This document shows, one piece after another, positions 9,654 through 18,531 of a stretch of 37,855 bases of DNA. Source of the DNA: an uncultured Pseudomonadota bacterium (GTDB lineage Bacteria; Pseudomonadota; Gammaproteobacteria; Methylococcales; Methylomonadaceae); the NCBI GenBank assembly GCA_903953455.1, contig CAJBJW010000364.1, forward strand, positions 1-37,855, read 5' to 3'. The position numbers and the translations under genes were made by a program. Each line of letters begins with the position of its first letter. The first letter of the stretch is position 1. The notes beneath the pieces are model-generated. The model saw only the letters and a list, made by a program, of their open reading frames with translations. It ran no database searches and had not been told where the DNA came from.

Positions 9654-10024
9654 TGGTTAAATTAGAAGCAAAATTCTATTATTGGCTAGCACTCAGTGCA
9701 TTTTTAGGATTATTTACGTTACTTATGCTTTGGCATACCATTCTGGCACCTTCAACACGTTTTCCCATTGCCCTACTCCTCATAATTACCGTTACACCGC
9801 TACTAATTCCCCTCAGAGGCATACTTAAGGAAAATAGAAAGAGTTGCGGATGGATGGCCTATATCAGTCTATTTTATATCATTCATGGTGTCACTGAATG
9901 CTATGCAAACGATGCAGAACGCTATTATGCCTCTTTAGAAGTCTTTTTTAGTATACTACTGTTTTTAGGGTCTGCATTTTATGTGCGCACTGTCAGCAAA
10001 ACAATCGAAATACCTCATGCCTGA
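9653..10024 (+). CDS. DUF2069 inner-membrane protein
   Basis: A 123-residue integral membrane protein with four hydrophobic segments (about 10-27, 36-55, 66-85 and 93-111). The stretch FYIIHGVTE followed by ERYYASLEV matches the DUF2069 family as I know it. Function is unknown. It starts inside the stop of the ArsC-like gene (TAATG) and overlaps hda by 8 bases, so the three genes are tightly coupled. DUF2069 between arsC/yfgD-like genes and hda is a recurrent gammaproteobacterial arrangement, but no mechanism links them. Confidence 0.82.
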   Translation: MVKLEAKFYYWLALSAFLGLFTLLMLWHTILAPSTRFPIALLLIITVTPLLIPLRGILKENRKSCGWMAYISLFYIIHGVTECYANDAERYYASLEVFFSILLFLGSAFYVRTVSKTIEIPHA

Positions 10025-10721
10025 ACAATATCCGCTTCATTTTGAATTTCTAGCAAATCAGACATTTAATGATTTTTTTTCTGGAGAAAATCAACCAATC
10101 ATCGAAAATCTACAACATTGTGTATTAGGAAATGGAGAGAAAAATATTTTTCTTTGGGGAAAGTCCGGGCAAGGAAAAAGCCATCTACTCCAAGCGTGTT
10201 GTCATTTTGCACAACAACATCAAAAACCTTCATTTTATTTTGATTTATCGCGTAATTCCAGACATCAACCAGCCATTCTAAAAGGTATTGATGAATATGA
10301 TGTGGTGTGCCTTGATAATGTAGACACTGTTGTTGGAAATGAAAGCTGGGAACTTGCTATATATGAACTGATGAAATATCAATATCAGAAAGGACACCAA
10401 TTAATTATTTCATCAAGTTATTTGCCAAATCACTTGGAAGTTATCACGAGCAACCTAAAAGAATATTTAAACTGGGGTTTAATTCTACAATTGAAAACCC
10501 TAGTAGATACTAACAACATTGACGCACTCATTTTCAAAGCAGATTCAATGGGATTTGAGATTTCACCGCAGGCAGGTCGATTTTTAGTTATTCAACATCA
10601 AGCTGAACTGCATGATCTGTGGCTTTTACTTGAAAAAATAGACCGGGCATCATTAGCTGCCAAGCGAAAATTAACGGTTCCATTTCTTAAACAATTATTC
10701 AATACCACCAAACTCTATTGA
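10017..10721 (+). CDS. hda: DnaA regulatory inactivator Hda
   Basis: AAA+ protein that, bound to the DNA-loaded beta clamp, stimulates ATP hydrolysis by DnaA after initiation. The 234 residues match the family length (233 in E. coli). The N-terminus carries a clamp-binding type peptide QYPLHF (about 4-9), then the P-loop GKSGQGKSHLL, a Walker-B-like CLDNVD, and the C-terminal AAA lid with DRASLAAKRKLTVPFLK, which corresponds closely to E. coli Hda. The start at 10017 is preferred over an upstream ATG at 9981 because it places the clamp motif at the extreme N-terminus as in known Hda. It overlaps the DUF2069 gene by 8 bases. Confidence 0.93.
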   Translation: MPEQYPLHFEFLANQTFNDFFSGENQPIIENLQHCVLGNGEKNIFLWGKSGQGKSHLLQACCHFAQQHQKPSFYFDLSRNSRHQPAILKGIDEYDVVCLDNVDTVVGNESWELAIYELMKYQYQKGHQLIISSSYLPNHLEVITSNLKEYLNWGLILQLKTLVDTNNIDALIFKADSMGFEISPQAGRFLVIQHQAELHDLWLLLEKIDRASLAAKRKLTVPFLKQLFNTTKLY

Positions 10722-10813
10722 CGTGTAATGGTCAATTAAATTCTTAACAGAACATCTTCTAAGTTCGGACTCTATGCGTTTTTGAGTGAACTCTTCAAAA
10801 AATTTAGCACATA

Positions 10814-10855
10814 AAAAACCCACCCTAGGCTTTAAATCTAGAGTGGGTTTTATTT
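10814..10855 (-). terminator. Intrinsic terminator of the RuMP cluster (after tal)
   Basis: Read on the minus strand, AAAACCCAC-T-CTAG pairs with CTAG-G-GTGGGTTTT (one G-U pair) around a short AT loop, followed by TTTTTTAT. It lies 13 bases past the tal stop and between convergent tal and hda. The inverted repeat could also serve hda in the plus direction because a TTTTAT follows there. Confidence 0.85.
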
Positions 10856-10867
10856 ATTAAACGAAAA

Positions 10868-11854
10868 TTAAGCTTCTAGAGCAGCTAAACGGTTCGCTAA
10901 CAATTCTTCCAAAACAACAAGCGCTTTTGCAAAACCATCAATGCCTTCTGCAAGTTTTTCTGAAGCCATACGGTTTTCAGCATGCATATGCTCAAACGTT
11001 GCATGATCAACACTAATTTTCTCAATTGACGATGCAGCAGCGTTCTCTACTGTCAATTTACGTGGCAATTCACCCTGTGTTTTTTGTAATTCATCAAGTA
11101 ATGAAGGTGCAATTGTCAGTAAATCACTACCTGCTAATTCTGTAATTTCGCCAACGTTACGGAAACTTGCGCCCATAACTTCAGTGTTGTAACCGAATTT
11201 TTTATAATAATTATAAATTTCAGTAACAGATACAACACCCGGATCTTCAGCAGGCGTATATGAATCACGACCTGTATCTTTTTTGTACCAATCTAAAATA
11301 CGACCCACAAAAGGTGAAATTAACGTAATACCATTTTCAGCACACGCAATCGCTTGATGCAAACCAAACAGTAATGTTAAGTTACAGTGAATACCTTCTT
11401 TCTCTAAAACTGCTGCAGCTTGGATACCTTCCCATGTTGCTGCAATTTTAATCAATACACGCTTACGATCAATGCCTGCGGCTTCGTACTGCGCGATTAA
11501 TTCACGTCCTTTGGTAACGGTCGCAGCGGTATCAAAAGATAAACGTGCGTCTACTTCTGTTGAAACGCGACCAGGAATGATTTCTAAAATTTTCAAACCA
11601 AACGAGACGGCTAAACGATCAAACGCCAATGTGACAACATCCGCTGCAGATGCACTTGCACCTAAAGTCCCACGCGCCCCTTTCAATGTATCATCAACAA
11701 TACCTTGATATTGTGGCATTTGAGCAGCTGCTGTGATTAAAGACGGGTTTGTTGTTGCATCACGCGGCGTAAAAGCTTCAATAGCTTGAATATCACCAGT
11801 ATCTGCCACAACTACTGTGACTTCTTTCAATTGCTCAAGTAAAGACTTACTCAT
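10868..11854 (-). CDS. tal: Transaldolase (TalB type)
   Basis: Transfers a three-carbon dihydroxyacetone unit between sugar phosphates. In the RuMP cycle it works with transketolase to regenerate ribulose 5-phosphate. At 328 residues it is slightly longer than E. coli TalB (317). The Schiff-base lysine is Lys136 in [11 protein letters not shown], and the ATTNPSLI strand with Asp32 just upstream (RDATTNP) forms the other catalytic element. It is the last gene of the minus-strand cluster, 40 bases after the repeat protein gene, and is followed by a strong intrinsic terminator. An AGG lies 11 bases before the ATG, a weak spacing. Confidence 0.97.
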   Translation of the reverse strand: MSKSLLEQLKEVTVVVADTGDIQAIEAFTPRDATTNPSLITAAAQMPQYQGIVDDTLKGARGTLGASASAADVVTLAFDRLAVSFGLKILEIIPGRVSTEVDARLSFDTAATVTKGRELIAQYEAAGIDRKRVLIKIAATWEGIQAAAVLEKEGIHCNLTLLFGLHQAIACAENGITLISPFVGRILDWYKKDTGRDSYTPAEDPGVVSVTEIYNYYKKFGYNTEVMGASFRNVGEITELAGSDLLTIAPSLLDELQKTQGELPRKLTVENAAASSIEKISVDHATFEHMHAENRMASEKLAEGIDGFAKALVVLEELLANRLAALEA

Positions 11855-11894
11855 TGTAAATTACCTATGTTATAAATTAAATAATGAATATAAA

Positions 11895-12497
11895 TTAGCG
11901 TTGACCTTGCAAGTATTTTTCAACACCTGTCACAGCAACACTTTCAACCACAGCGTTTACGACCGCAATTGCTTCAGCTTTAGCTTGAGAAGCCGTTACA
12001 AGAGCTTGTCTGGCTAAATATTTACTGACACTGCTTGTAGTTGTTTCAGGACGACTTTGCAAATAACTTTCAACGCTAGTTGTTTTTTGTTTTGGCGGTG
12101 TATGTCGATCTGCTACATTTTTTTTAAGCATATACTTCGCGACACCACTCATAGGCGTGTTAATCTGACTTGCCAAATAACGTTCAACACCAGATTTTAC
12201 AACAGGTGCACTATCTTTATTGTTATTTAAATATTTTGCAACACCCGTTAACACGACAACAGGCTTATTTCGCTCGTTAATAGCTTGTCGTGCTAAATAC
12301 TTAGCCACACCACTAGGTTGATTGAGCTCTTGACTTTTCAAGTATTTATCAACTTTACTGAGCGAAGGTGTTGTTGTTTGGATTTCTAAATAACGACTTA
12401 CACCAGTCCCATCATGAGCTAAAATAGCATTTCGCGCTGAGGATGTCGTGTAAGCATTTTCAGAATGTGTACCAAAAAGACTTGAAAAAAAGCCCAT
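11895..12497 (-). CDS. Soluble protein with nine GVxKYL repeats (unknown family)
   Basis: I do not recognise this 200-residue protein. It contains nine copies of a roughly 10-residue motif, [ST]-G-V-x-[KR]-Y-L-x-x-Q, with the tyrosines at 36, 52, 67, 89, 107, 122, 145, 160 and 195. Best copies are SGVAKYLARQ (62-71), SGVERYLASQ (102-111) and TGVEKYLQGQ (190-199). Linkers are rich in T, S, P, K and N and look disordered. The start MGFFSSLFG could form a short amphipathic, membrane-touching helix. There is no signal peptide. Its ATG is 2 bases after the stop of the upstream gene, which carries three copies of the same motif, so the pair is cotranslated. Location among RuMP enzymes suggests a linker or scaffold, which is inference. 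Confidence 0.85.
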   Translation of the reverse strand: MGFFSSLFGTHSENAYTTSSARNAILAHDGTGVSRYLEIQTTTPSLSKVDKYLKSQELNQPSGVAKYLARQAINERNKPVVVLTGVAKYLNNNKDSAPVVKSGVERYLASQINTPMSGVAKYMLKKNVADRHTPPKQKTTSVESYLQSRPETTTSSVSKYLARQALVTASQAKAEAIAVVNAVVESVAVTGVEKYLQGQR

Positions 12498-12499
12498 AA

Positions 12500-13138
12500 C
12501 TACCCCCGATCTGTATCGTTTTGAGCAGATGATTTGTGTGCGACATTTTGTCTAGCAATATATCGAGCCACATTTGTTGGAATCGTGTTGCGTTCTAAAT
12601 ATTTACTTACTCCTGATACTTTAGGAATTCTAGCATTTAAGTAACGTGTTACACCCGTTTCACCTGAAGCATAAACGCTATGGTGAGATACAGTTGAAGA
12701 CGTTTTAGAGCTTTTAGCCAAAGCAAAGCCACCTACTGCTGCCGCCGCTAACAAACCTAAAAACAACAAATTAGAATCACCTTCTTTTTCTACTTTGGCA
12801 ACAGATACATTTTCACTCACAGTTGATGCTGATTGAATTGAAGGTGTTGATTTGGTATGTTTATAGTTTTCATCACTATAAAGCACTTTAGGCTCGAAAT
12901 TTGTTGCAGGGTATCTTGCATCGAAAGCTTCTTCAACTACTGGTGCAGGAGTTGCCGCAGGTGCAGATTTCGTTGTTGCTGCGGGAGCAGCCGGTGCAGA
13001 AGATTTTACAGAAGCGTCTTGATATAGAACTTTAGGTTCAAAATCTGCTGCTGGATATTGATTACCAGCAATTGCGACAAATGAATTGGCCATCAGCAAC
13101 GTGGTGACAGCAATTTGTAGTAAATTATTTTTTTTCAC
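12500..13138 (-). CDS. Membrane-anchored protein with two YPAxxFEPKVLY and three GVxKYL repeats (unknown family)
   Basis: I do not recognise this 212-residue protein. Order of parts: signal peptide (1-24, probable cleavage after AIA); repeat YPAADFEPKVLYQD (28-41); an Ala/Pro-rich linker (46-68); a second copy YPATNFEPKVLYSD (76-89); a Ser/Thr linker; one membrane helix (about 123-142) followed by a lysine-bearing AKSSK; then three copies TGVTRYLNAR (161-170), SGVSKYLERN (175-184) and TNVARYIARQ (188-197). With signal cleavage and positive-inside flanks, the FEPKVLY repeats should face the periplasm and the GVxKYL repeats the cytoplasm, where the soluble nine-repeat protein encoded 2 bases downstream would be. 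AGG lies just upstream of the ATG. It is 81 bases after tkt. Confidence 0.82.
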   Translation of the reverse strand: MKKNNLLQIAVTTLLMANSFVAIAGNQYPAADFEPKVLYQDASVKSSAPAAPAATTKSAPAATPAPVVEEAFDARYPATNFEPKVLYSDENYKHTKSTPSIQSASTVSENVSVAKVEKEGDSNLLFLGLLAAAAVGGFALAKSSKTSSTVSHHSVYASGETGVTRYLNARIPKVSGVSKYLERNTIPTNVARYIARQNVAHKSSAQNDTDRG

Positions 13139-13219
13139 ATTGACACCTATCGATTAAAAGTAATCGTCACCCATTTATCACAGAGAAAACAGATGACGAG
13201 TACTAAATAAATTTAGAAA

Positions 13220-15205
13220 TTAAAGTACCGCTTTAACGTGTTTGACTACATTTTCAACGGTGAAACCAAAATGCTCAAATAATACGCCACCAGGTGCAGA
13301 CTCACCAAACGTATCAATACCAACTACTTCACCTTCTAAGCCAACATATTTACGCCAAAAATCAGATACACCTGCTTCAATAGCGACGCGTTTCACGCCA
13401 GGTATCAAAACACTGTCTTTATAAGCTTTATCTTGACGATCAAAAACATTAGTTGAAGGCATTGAAACAACTCGTGCATGAATCCCTTCTGCTTCAAGTG
13501 CAACTTGCGATTTAATCGCTAATGCAACTTCAGAACCTGTCGCAATTAATACTACATCTGCTTTACTTGATGCTTCAGCTATAATATAAGCACCTTTACG
13601 CATTGCTACAATTTGAGCTTCATCGTGTGCAATCGCAGGAATAGCTTGTCGACTTAACACTAAGCTTGTTGGGCCATTATGACGTTCAATAGCACTTACC
13701 CAAGCAACAGCTGTTTCAGTTGAATCAGCTGGACGCCAAACATCCATATTTGGAATGTAACGTAATCCAGATGTATTTTCGATAGGTTGATGTGTTGGAC
13801 CGTCTTCGCCTTGACCAATAGAATCATGGGTTAACACAGCAATAGTTCGCTGTTTCATCAATGCGGCCATGCGTAATGCACTTTTTGCATAATCTGAGAA
13901 CATATGGAATGTGCCACCAAATGGAATAAATCCACCGTGCAAGGCCATACCATTCATGATGGCATACATACCAAATTCACGAACGCCATAAGAAATATAG
14001 TTACCAGGTTTTTTACCACTAACGTGTGTAAAACTTGGACAGCTAGTCAAATTTGAACCCGTTAAATCAGCAGAACCACCTAAAAATTCAGGTAACGTTG
14101 CCGCTAAACCGGCAATGACTTTTTGTGATGATTGACGAGATGCTAAATTTTCAGCTTTTTCGTTAAATGCGTGGATTAATTCGCTCGTTACAGTTGCCCA
14201 GTTAGACGGCAGCTCTCCTGCTACACGACGTTTAAACTCCGCTGCTAATTCTGGATGTGCTACTGCATAAGCATCGAATTTTGCATTCCATGCCGCTTCT
14301 ACTGAATTTCCTTTTGCTTTTGCATCCCAACCTGCGTAAACATTTTCTGGAATAACAAAAGGAGCATGCGTCCAGCCTAACGCTTCACGCGTTAACGCAA
14401 CTTCTGCATCACCTAATGCTGAGCCGTGACAATCGTGACTGCCACTTTTATTTGGTGAACCAAAACCAATAATGGTTTTGCAGCAAATCATAGAGGGCTT
14501 ATCTGTTACCGCTTTTGCAGCAGTCACTGCAGCATTTATTGCATCTGCATCGTGACCATCTACAGATTGAACATGCCAACCGTAAGCTTCAAAACGTTTT
14601 ACTGTGTCATCAGTGTACCAGCCATCAATATGGCCATCAATAGAGATGTTATTGTCATCCCAAAATGCAACTAATTTACCAAGTCCCCAAGTACCGGCTA
14701 ATGCACACGCTTCATGAGAAACGCCTTCCATTAAACAACCATCACCTAAAAACACATATGTATGGTGGTCAACAATTTCATGGCCTGGACGGTTGAATTG
14801 GTCAGCCAATAATTTCTCTGCCATGGCAAAACCAACACCGTTGGTGACACCTTGACCTAATGGACCTGTTGTAGTTTCGATACCTGGCGCATAACTGTAT
14901 TCAGGATGTCCTGCGCATTTGGAATGCAATTGACGAAACGACTGCAATTCTTTCATTGGCAGGTCGTAGCCAGATAAGTGCAGAAGAGAGTAAATTAGCA
15001 TTGAACCATGACCATTTGATAATACAAAACGATCGCGATCTGCCCAATTTGGATTTGTTGGATTATGTTTTAAATGGTCGTTCCACAACACTTCAGCGAT
15101 GTCTGCCATACCCATTGGCGCACCGGGGTGTCCTGAATTGGCTTTTTGTACTGCATCCATGCTTAAAGCGCGTATGGCATTCGCTAATTCTCTACGCGAA
15201 GTCAT
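13220..15205 (-). CDS. tkt: Transketolase
   Basis: Thiamine-diphosphate enzyme moving two-carbon ketol units between sugar phosphates; here it serves regeneration of ribulose 5-phosphate in the RuMP cycle. The 661 residues match the family. The cofactor site is visible as GDG (154-156) through DDNN (183-186), with active-site histidines His26 (SGHPGAP), His66 (SNGHGSM) and His100. The pyrimidine domain shows [16 protein letters not shown], and the C-terminal domain follows. A good AAAAGGAG RBS precedes the ATG. It is separated from hxlB by 139 bases containing two hairpins and is followed by the repeat-protein pair and tal. Confidence 0.98.
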   Translation of the reverse strand: MTSRRELANAIRALSMDAVQKANSGHPGAPMGMADIAEVLWNDHLKHNPTNPNWADRDRFVLSNGHGSMLIYSLLHLSGYDLPMKELQSFRQLHSKCAGHPEYSYAPGIETTTGPLGQGVTNGVGFAMAEKLLADQFNRPGHEIVDHHTYVFLGDGCLMEGVSHEACALAGTWGLGKLVAFWDDNNISIDGHIDGWYTDDTVKRFEAYGWHVQSVDGHDADAINAAVTAAKAVTDKPSMICCKTIIGFGSPNKSGSHDCHGSALGDAEVALTREALGWTHAPFVIPENVYAGWDAKAKGNSVEAAWNAKFDAYAVAHPELAAEFKRRVAGELPSNWATVTSELIHAFNEKAENLASRQSSQKVIAGLAATLPEFLGGSADLTGSNLTSCPSFTHVSGKKPGNYISYGVREFGMYAIMNGMALHGGFIPFGGTFHMFSDYAKSALRMAALMKQRTIAVLTHDSIGQGEDGPTHQPIENTSGLRYIPNMDVWRPADSTETAVAWVSAIERHNGPTSLVLSRQAIPAIAHDEAQIVAMRKGAYIIAEASSKADVVLIATGSEVALAIKSQVALEAEGIHARVVSMPSTNVFDRQDKAYKDSVLIPGVKRVAIEAGVSDFWRKYVGLEGEVVGIDTFGESAPGGVLFEHFGFTVENVVKHVKAVL

Positions 15206-15231
15206 ATTTTTCTCCTTTTGATAATTGGATT

Positions 15232-15268
15232 AAAAAATTGCACTATTAAAAAAATTTTAATAGTGCAA
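15232..15268 (-). terminator. Hairpin with T-run between hxlB and tkt (attenuator or 3' end)
   Basis: A 14-base-pair inverted repeat, TTGCACTATTAAAA (15238-15251) and its exact complement (15255-15268), with a 3-base loop. On the minus strand it is followed by six T. This has the layout of an intrinsic terminator but the stem is mostly A-T, so read-through is likely. It ends 26 bases before the tkt start, leaving no room for a separate promoter after it. Confidence 0.55.
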
Positions 15269-15300
15269 CCCGTTTTTTATTACGTGAGTAACCAAAACAG

Positions 15301-15334
15301 TTAAAGTGAACAATTCTACAATTATTCACTTTAA
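15301..15334. repeat. Second inverted repeat in the hxlB-tkt spacer
   Basis: TTAAAGTGAA at 15301-15310 and TTCACTTTAA at 15325-15334 are perfectly complementary around a 14-base spacer. It lies just after the hxlB stop on the minus strand. The symmetry could be an operator for a dimeric regulator or an RNA hairpin at the 3' end of the hxlAB message. Confidence 0.6.
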
Positions 15335-15344
15335 CATTAATTAC

Positions 15345-15878
15345 TTATTCTAAATTAGCGTGTCTTGAACGCATAATCTCTTCAGGAATACCTTTCTCAT
15401 GAATAATATGAGAAATAGTAGATTCCAAAAAGAGCAATGTTGACAATTCAAATACAGTCCCCATTGGCATCCCAACCACTTTGCCATACAAATCAGAACG
15501 ACCAATTTGGAACACACCGTCTGCCATATCACCAATAGTTGATTTTGATTGTGCTGAAATCAACATGATTTTAGCGCCAATTTTTTTCGCACTTTTAGTG
15601 AACGCAACAAGCTGTTCCGTTTCACCTGATCCTGAGATGACAATGAGTAAATCGCCTTCTTGAATGCTCGGGGTAACGATTTCACCGACAACATTAACGT
15701 TGTAACCACCATGCACCAACCGCATTGCAAAGAAATTGCCGACAAGTTTTGAACGACCTGCGCCCGCAATGAAAATGCGAGCAGCTTCATCGAGCATTGC
15801 AGTCAGTTTTTCATCGTATGATTCCTCAGTTGCCTCAAGGATGCCTGTGATTTTTTCTAAGATTAGCTCTTGGTGCAT
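15345..15878 (-). CDS. hxlB: 6-phospho-3-hexuloisomerase (hexulose-6-phosphate isomerase)
   Basis: Second RuMP enzyme: converts D-arabino-3-hexulose 6-phosphate to fructose 6-phosphate. This 177-residue single SIS-domain protein has the sugar-phosphate motifs GAGRSKLV (39-46, with Ser43) and VISGSGETEQ (80-89), and the family C-terminus with GMPMGTVFELS and a closing MRSRHANLE. Length matches stand-alone PHI enzymes. It starts 12 bases after the hxlA stop with an AGGAA RBS, so the two form an operon as in most RuMP organisms. A fused Hps-Phi form is excluded because both stops and starts are clear. Confidence 0.97.
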   Translation of the reverse strand: MHQELILEKITGILEATEESYDEKLTAMLDEAARIFIAGAGRSKLVGNFFAMRLVHGGYNVNVVGEIVTPSIQEGDLLIVISGSGETEQLVAFTKSAKKIGAKIMLISAQSKSTIGDMADGVFQIGRSDLYGKVVGMPMGTVFELSTLLFLESTISHIIHEKGIPEEIMRSRHANLE

Positions 15879-15890
15879 AAGGATTCCTAA

Positions 15891-16532
15891 TTAAACTGCG
15901 TCTACTAATTCACGAATTTCACGTGCCGCTTCTGCTGGAGAAGCTGCACCGTAAATTGCTGCACCAACCACGATGATGCTAGCGCCAGCGCGAACTACAT
16001 CTTGAACGGTTTTAGTATTGATACCGCCAGCAACTGAAATACGAACGTTTAATCCTAAAGATGCAACCAAGCTTAAATCTGCAAAAGGTGTGTGACCTGC
16101 TGCTTGAGCGTCTAAACCAGTGTGAACACCGATAATTTGCGCACCAGCGTCAACAGTTGCACGTGCGCAAGCTGCTTTGTCATCAACATTGATTAAATCA
16201 ATTTGCGCTTCAGCTGCGTGTGCATTAGCTGCTTTGATAACACCTTTGCAAGTTGCTAAACCTGAAACACCTAATACTGTACAAATATCCGCACCAGCTG
16301 CATAAAAAGGTGTTGCTTCATATTCGCCAGCATCCATTGTTTTCAAATCAACTAACAATAATTTGTCAGGGAATTCAGCACGCAATGCTCTAACTAAGTT
16401 AACACCGTTGTGTTTAATGCAAGGTGTGCCGATTTCAAAAATATCAACAAAAGGCGCAACTTGTTTCGCTAATGAAACTGTTGCATCGAAATCTAATGAA
16501 TCTAATGCCATTTGAATTAATGGTCTTGCCAT
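15891..16532 (-). CDS. hxlA: 3-hexulose-6-phosphate synthase
   Basis: Key formaldehyde-fixing enzyme of the RuMP cycle: condenses formaldehyde with ribulose 5-phosphate. The 213-residue TIM barrel belongs to the OMP decarboxylase superfamily. Visible motifs are MALDSLDF, EIGTPCIKHNG, the metal and catalytic strand LLVDLKTMDAGEYEA, VLGVSG, the phosphate loops VAGGIN and IIVVGAAIYGA. The ATG at 16532 is chosen over a GTG at 16541 because GGAG then sits 8 bases upstream; with the GTG the GGA would abut the start. It is the first gene of the RuMP cluster and is preceded by its own promoter-like sequence, so it need not depend on glnS. Confidence 0.97.
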   Translation of the reverse strand: MARPLIQMALDSLDFDATVSLAKQVAPFVDIFEIGTPCIKHNGVNLVRALRAEFPDKLLLVDLKTMDAGEYEATPFYAAGADICTVLGVSGLATCKGVIKAANAHAAEAQIDLINVDDKAACARATVDAGAQIIGVHTGLDAQAAGHTPFADLSLVASLGLNVRISVAGGINTKTVQDVVRAGASIIVVGAAIYGAASPAEAAREIRELVDAV

Positions 16533-16593
16533 GATGTACACTCCAAAAAAGTTATAGTTATAGTTAATTGTTACGCTAATTTATGCGGGGTTA

Positions 16594-16623
16594 ACTTTAA
16601 AGTAGAAATGGTAGGCGTGTCAA
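16594..16623 (-). promoter_or_regulatory. Probable promoter of the RuMP cluster
   Basis: On the minus strand a perfect TTGACA (16618-16623) lies 18 bases upstream of TAAAGT (16594-16599), or 17 bases upstream of TTAAAG. It falls between the glnS stop and hxlA, giving a leader of about 55 bases. The leader ends with the tandem ACTATAACTATAACT just before the RBS. Confidence 0.6.
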
Positions 16624-16635
16624 TGCAAAATGTAT

Positions 16636-18297
16636 CTAATCCTTCTCCCCATTATCACGCAGTGTCACTGTTCGGTTAAACACCAAATTATCTAAAGTAC
16701 TTTCTAAATCTAAACAAAAATAGCCTGTACGTTCAAATTGATAACGATTTTCAAGTGTTGCACTATGTAAACTTGCCTCAACACGGCAATCCCTTAATAT
16801 TTGCAATGAATGCGGATTAACCACATCTAAAAAGCTTTCCTCGTTATCTGGTTGAGGCACAGTAAACAGACGATCATACAAACGTATTTCTGCTGGGCAT
16901 GAATGCACCTGTGATACCCAATGAATAACTCCCTTTGCTTTACGACCCTCAGGATTTTTACCTAATGTATTTTCATCGTAAGTACAGAGCAACTCAATGA
17001 TTTCACCCACCTCATTCTTAATGACTTCATCGCAACGAATCACATAAGCACCACGCAAACGCACTTCCTCTCCTTGAGTTAATCGTTTATATTTTGGTGG
17101 TGGATTTTCTGAAAAATCATCACACTCAATCAAAATAGTCTTAGAAAATGGCACGATACGTTTACCAAATTCGTCTCTTTGAGGATGATTACTCACTTCT
17201 AGGTTTTCCACTTTATCGTCAGGATAATTGGTAATCACAATGCGTAGTGGATTTAAAACTGCCATAGCTCGAAACGCATTGGTATTGAGATCTTCACGAA
17301 TGCAATATTCCAAAACCCCCATTTCAATCCATGAATTTTGCTTAGTAATCCCAATACGTTCACAAAAATCTTTAATCGCCTGAGGCGTAAATCCTGCACG
17401 ACGCAACCCCGCAATGGTTGGCATACGCGGATCATCCCAACCTGATACATGTTTTTCTGTCACCAGTTGATTTAATTTACGTTTACTTACGATTGTGTAT
17501 TCAAGTTGCAACCGTGCAAACTCAATTTGCTGTGGATGACATGGCGTTTGAAGCTTATCAAGTACCCAATCGTAAAGTGGACGATGATCCTCGAACTCTA
17601 ACGTACAAAGTGAATGCGTAATTCCTTCAATCGCATCTGAAATACAATGTGTATAATCGTACATCGGGTAAATGCACCACGCGTCGCCAGTTCGTTGATG
17701 ATGAACTCGACGAATGCGATAAATAGCTGGGTCACGCAAATTAATATTAGGTGAAGCCATATCTATTTTTGCACGCAACACATATTGTCCATCTGCAAAC
17801 TCACCTGCACGCATACGAGAAAACAGATCCAAATTCTCCTCAATTGAGCGGTTGCGATCAGGACTTTCTCTCCCCGGTTGCGTCAACGTGCCACGATAAA
17901 GTCGAATTTCTTCAGCCGATAAACTGTCAACATACGCTAAATTATGCTTAATTAATTCAATAGCATATTGATACAGTTGCTCAAAATAATCTGATGCATG
18001 ACGGAGTTGTGTCCATTCAAAGCCGAGCCATGCAACGTCGCGTTTAATGGACTCCATGTATTCAATACTTTCTTTTTCGGGATTTGTGTCATCAAATCGC
18101 AGATTGCAATTACCTTTATTTTCTAAAGCCGTTCCAAAATTCAAACAAATTGACTTTGCATGACCAATATGCAAATAACCATTAGGCTCAGGTGGAAAGC
18201 GAGTCACCACTTTTCCATCATGCTTATTTGTCTGCAAATCATTTGCAACGATTTGGCGAATAAAATGTGAAGGTTGTGTCAGTTCGGTTTTTTGCAT
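16636..18297 (-). CDS. glnS: Glutamine--tRNA ligase
   Basis: Charges tRNA-Gln with glutamine. The 553 residues match E. coli GlnRS (554). Class I signatures are HIGH at 43-46 in [15 protein letters not shown] and the KMSKS-type VSKRK at 270-274, where the usual Met before SKRK is Val. FDDTNPEKE (68-76) and the C-terminal beta-barrel anticodon domain with [10 protein letters not shown] are also clear. This identifies GlnRS rather than GluRS. It lies upstream of the RuMP cluster on the same strand with a 103-base gap carrying a promoter. It is divergent from the ZIP transporter gene. Confidence 0.97.
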   Translation of the reverse strand: MQKTELTQPSHFIRQIVANDLQTNKHDGKVVTRFPPEPNGYLHIGHAKSICLNFGTALENKGNCNLRFDDTNPEKESIEYMESIKRDVAWLGFEWTQLRHASDYFEQLYQYAIELIKHNLAYVDSLSAEEIRLYRGTLTQPGRESPDRNRSIEENLDLFSRMRAGEFADGQYVLRAKIDMASPNINLRDPAIYRIRRVHHQRTGDAWCIYPMYDYTHCISDAIEGITHSLCTLEFEDHRPLYDWVLDKLQTPCHPQQIEFARLQLEYTIVSKRKLNQLVTEKHVSGWDDPRMPTIAGLRRAGFTPQAIKDFCERIGITKQNSWIEMGVLEYCIREDLNTNAFRAMAVLNPLRIVITNYPDDKVENLEVSNHPQRDEFGKRIVPFSKTILIECDDFSENPPPKYKRLTQGEEVRLRGAYVIRCDEVIKNEVGEIIELLCTYDENTLGKNPEGRKAKGVIHWVSQVHSCPAEIRLYDRLFTVPQPDNEESFLDVVNPHSLQILRDCRVEASLHSATLENRYQFERTGYFCLDLESTLDNLVFNRTVTLRDNGEKD

Positions 18298-18531
18298 AAT
18301 TTAGGGTTCATTTCAAGGAAAAAATATAAACAAACAACGCGATAAACTGCGTCAAATCGAGGATTTTCCACCATAGTAAAGCAATCTGTTTCGTCTAACA
18401 AGGCATGAAGCGACAGATAAACTTTACAAATCACAAGTGAATTGCGTCTTGTTCAAGCCTTTAGATTGTTTTACTATTCGCATCGCTTTGCTCTTTTGGT
18501 AAAGTAAAAACATGGAAATTTGATAAACTCA

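Noticed and set aside
11895-12497. Tandem DNA repeat or CRISPR-like array, suggested by recurring CTAAATA-type blocks
   Set aside because: The similarity is degenerate in DNA and kept at the protein level (GVxKYL), and spacing between copies is irregular (15-35 residues).
15891-16541. GTG start of hxlA at 16541
   Set aside because: GGA would directly abut the start codon; the ATG at 16532 has GGAG at normal spacing and matches the family N-terminus.
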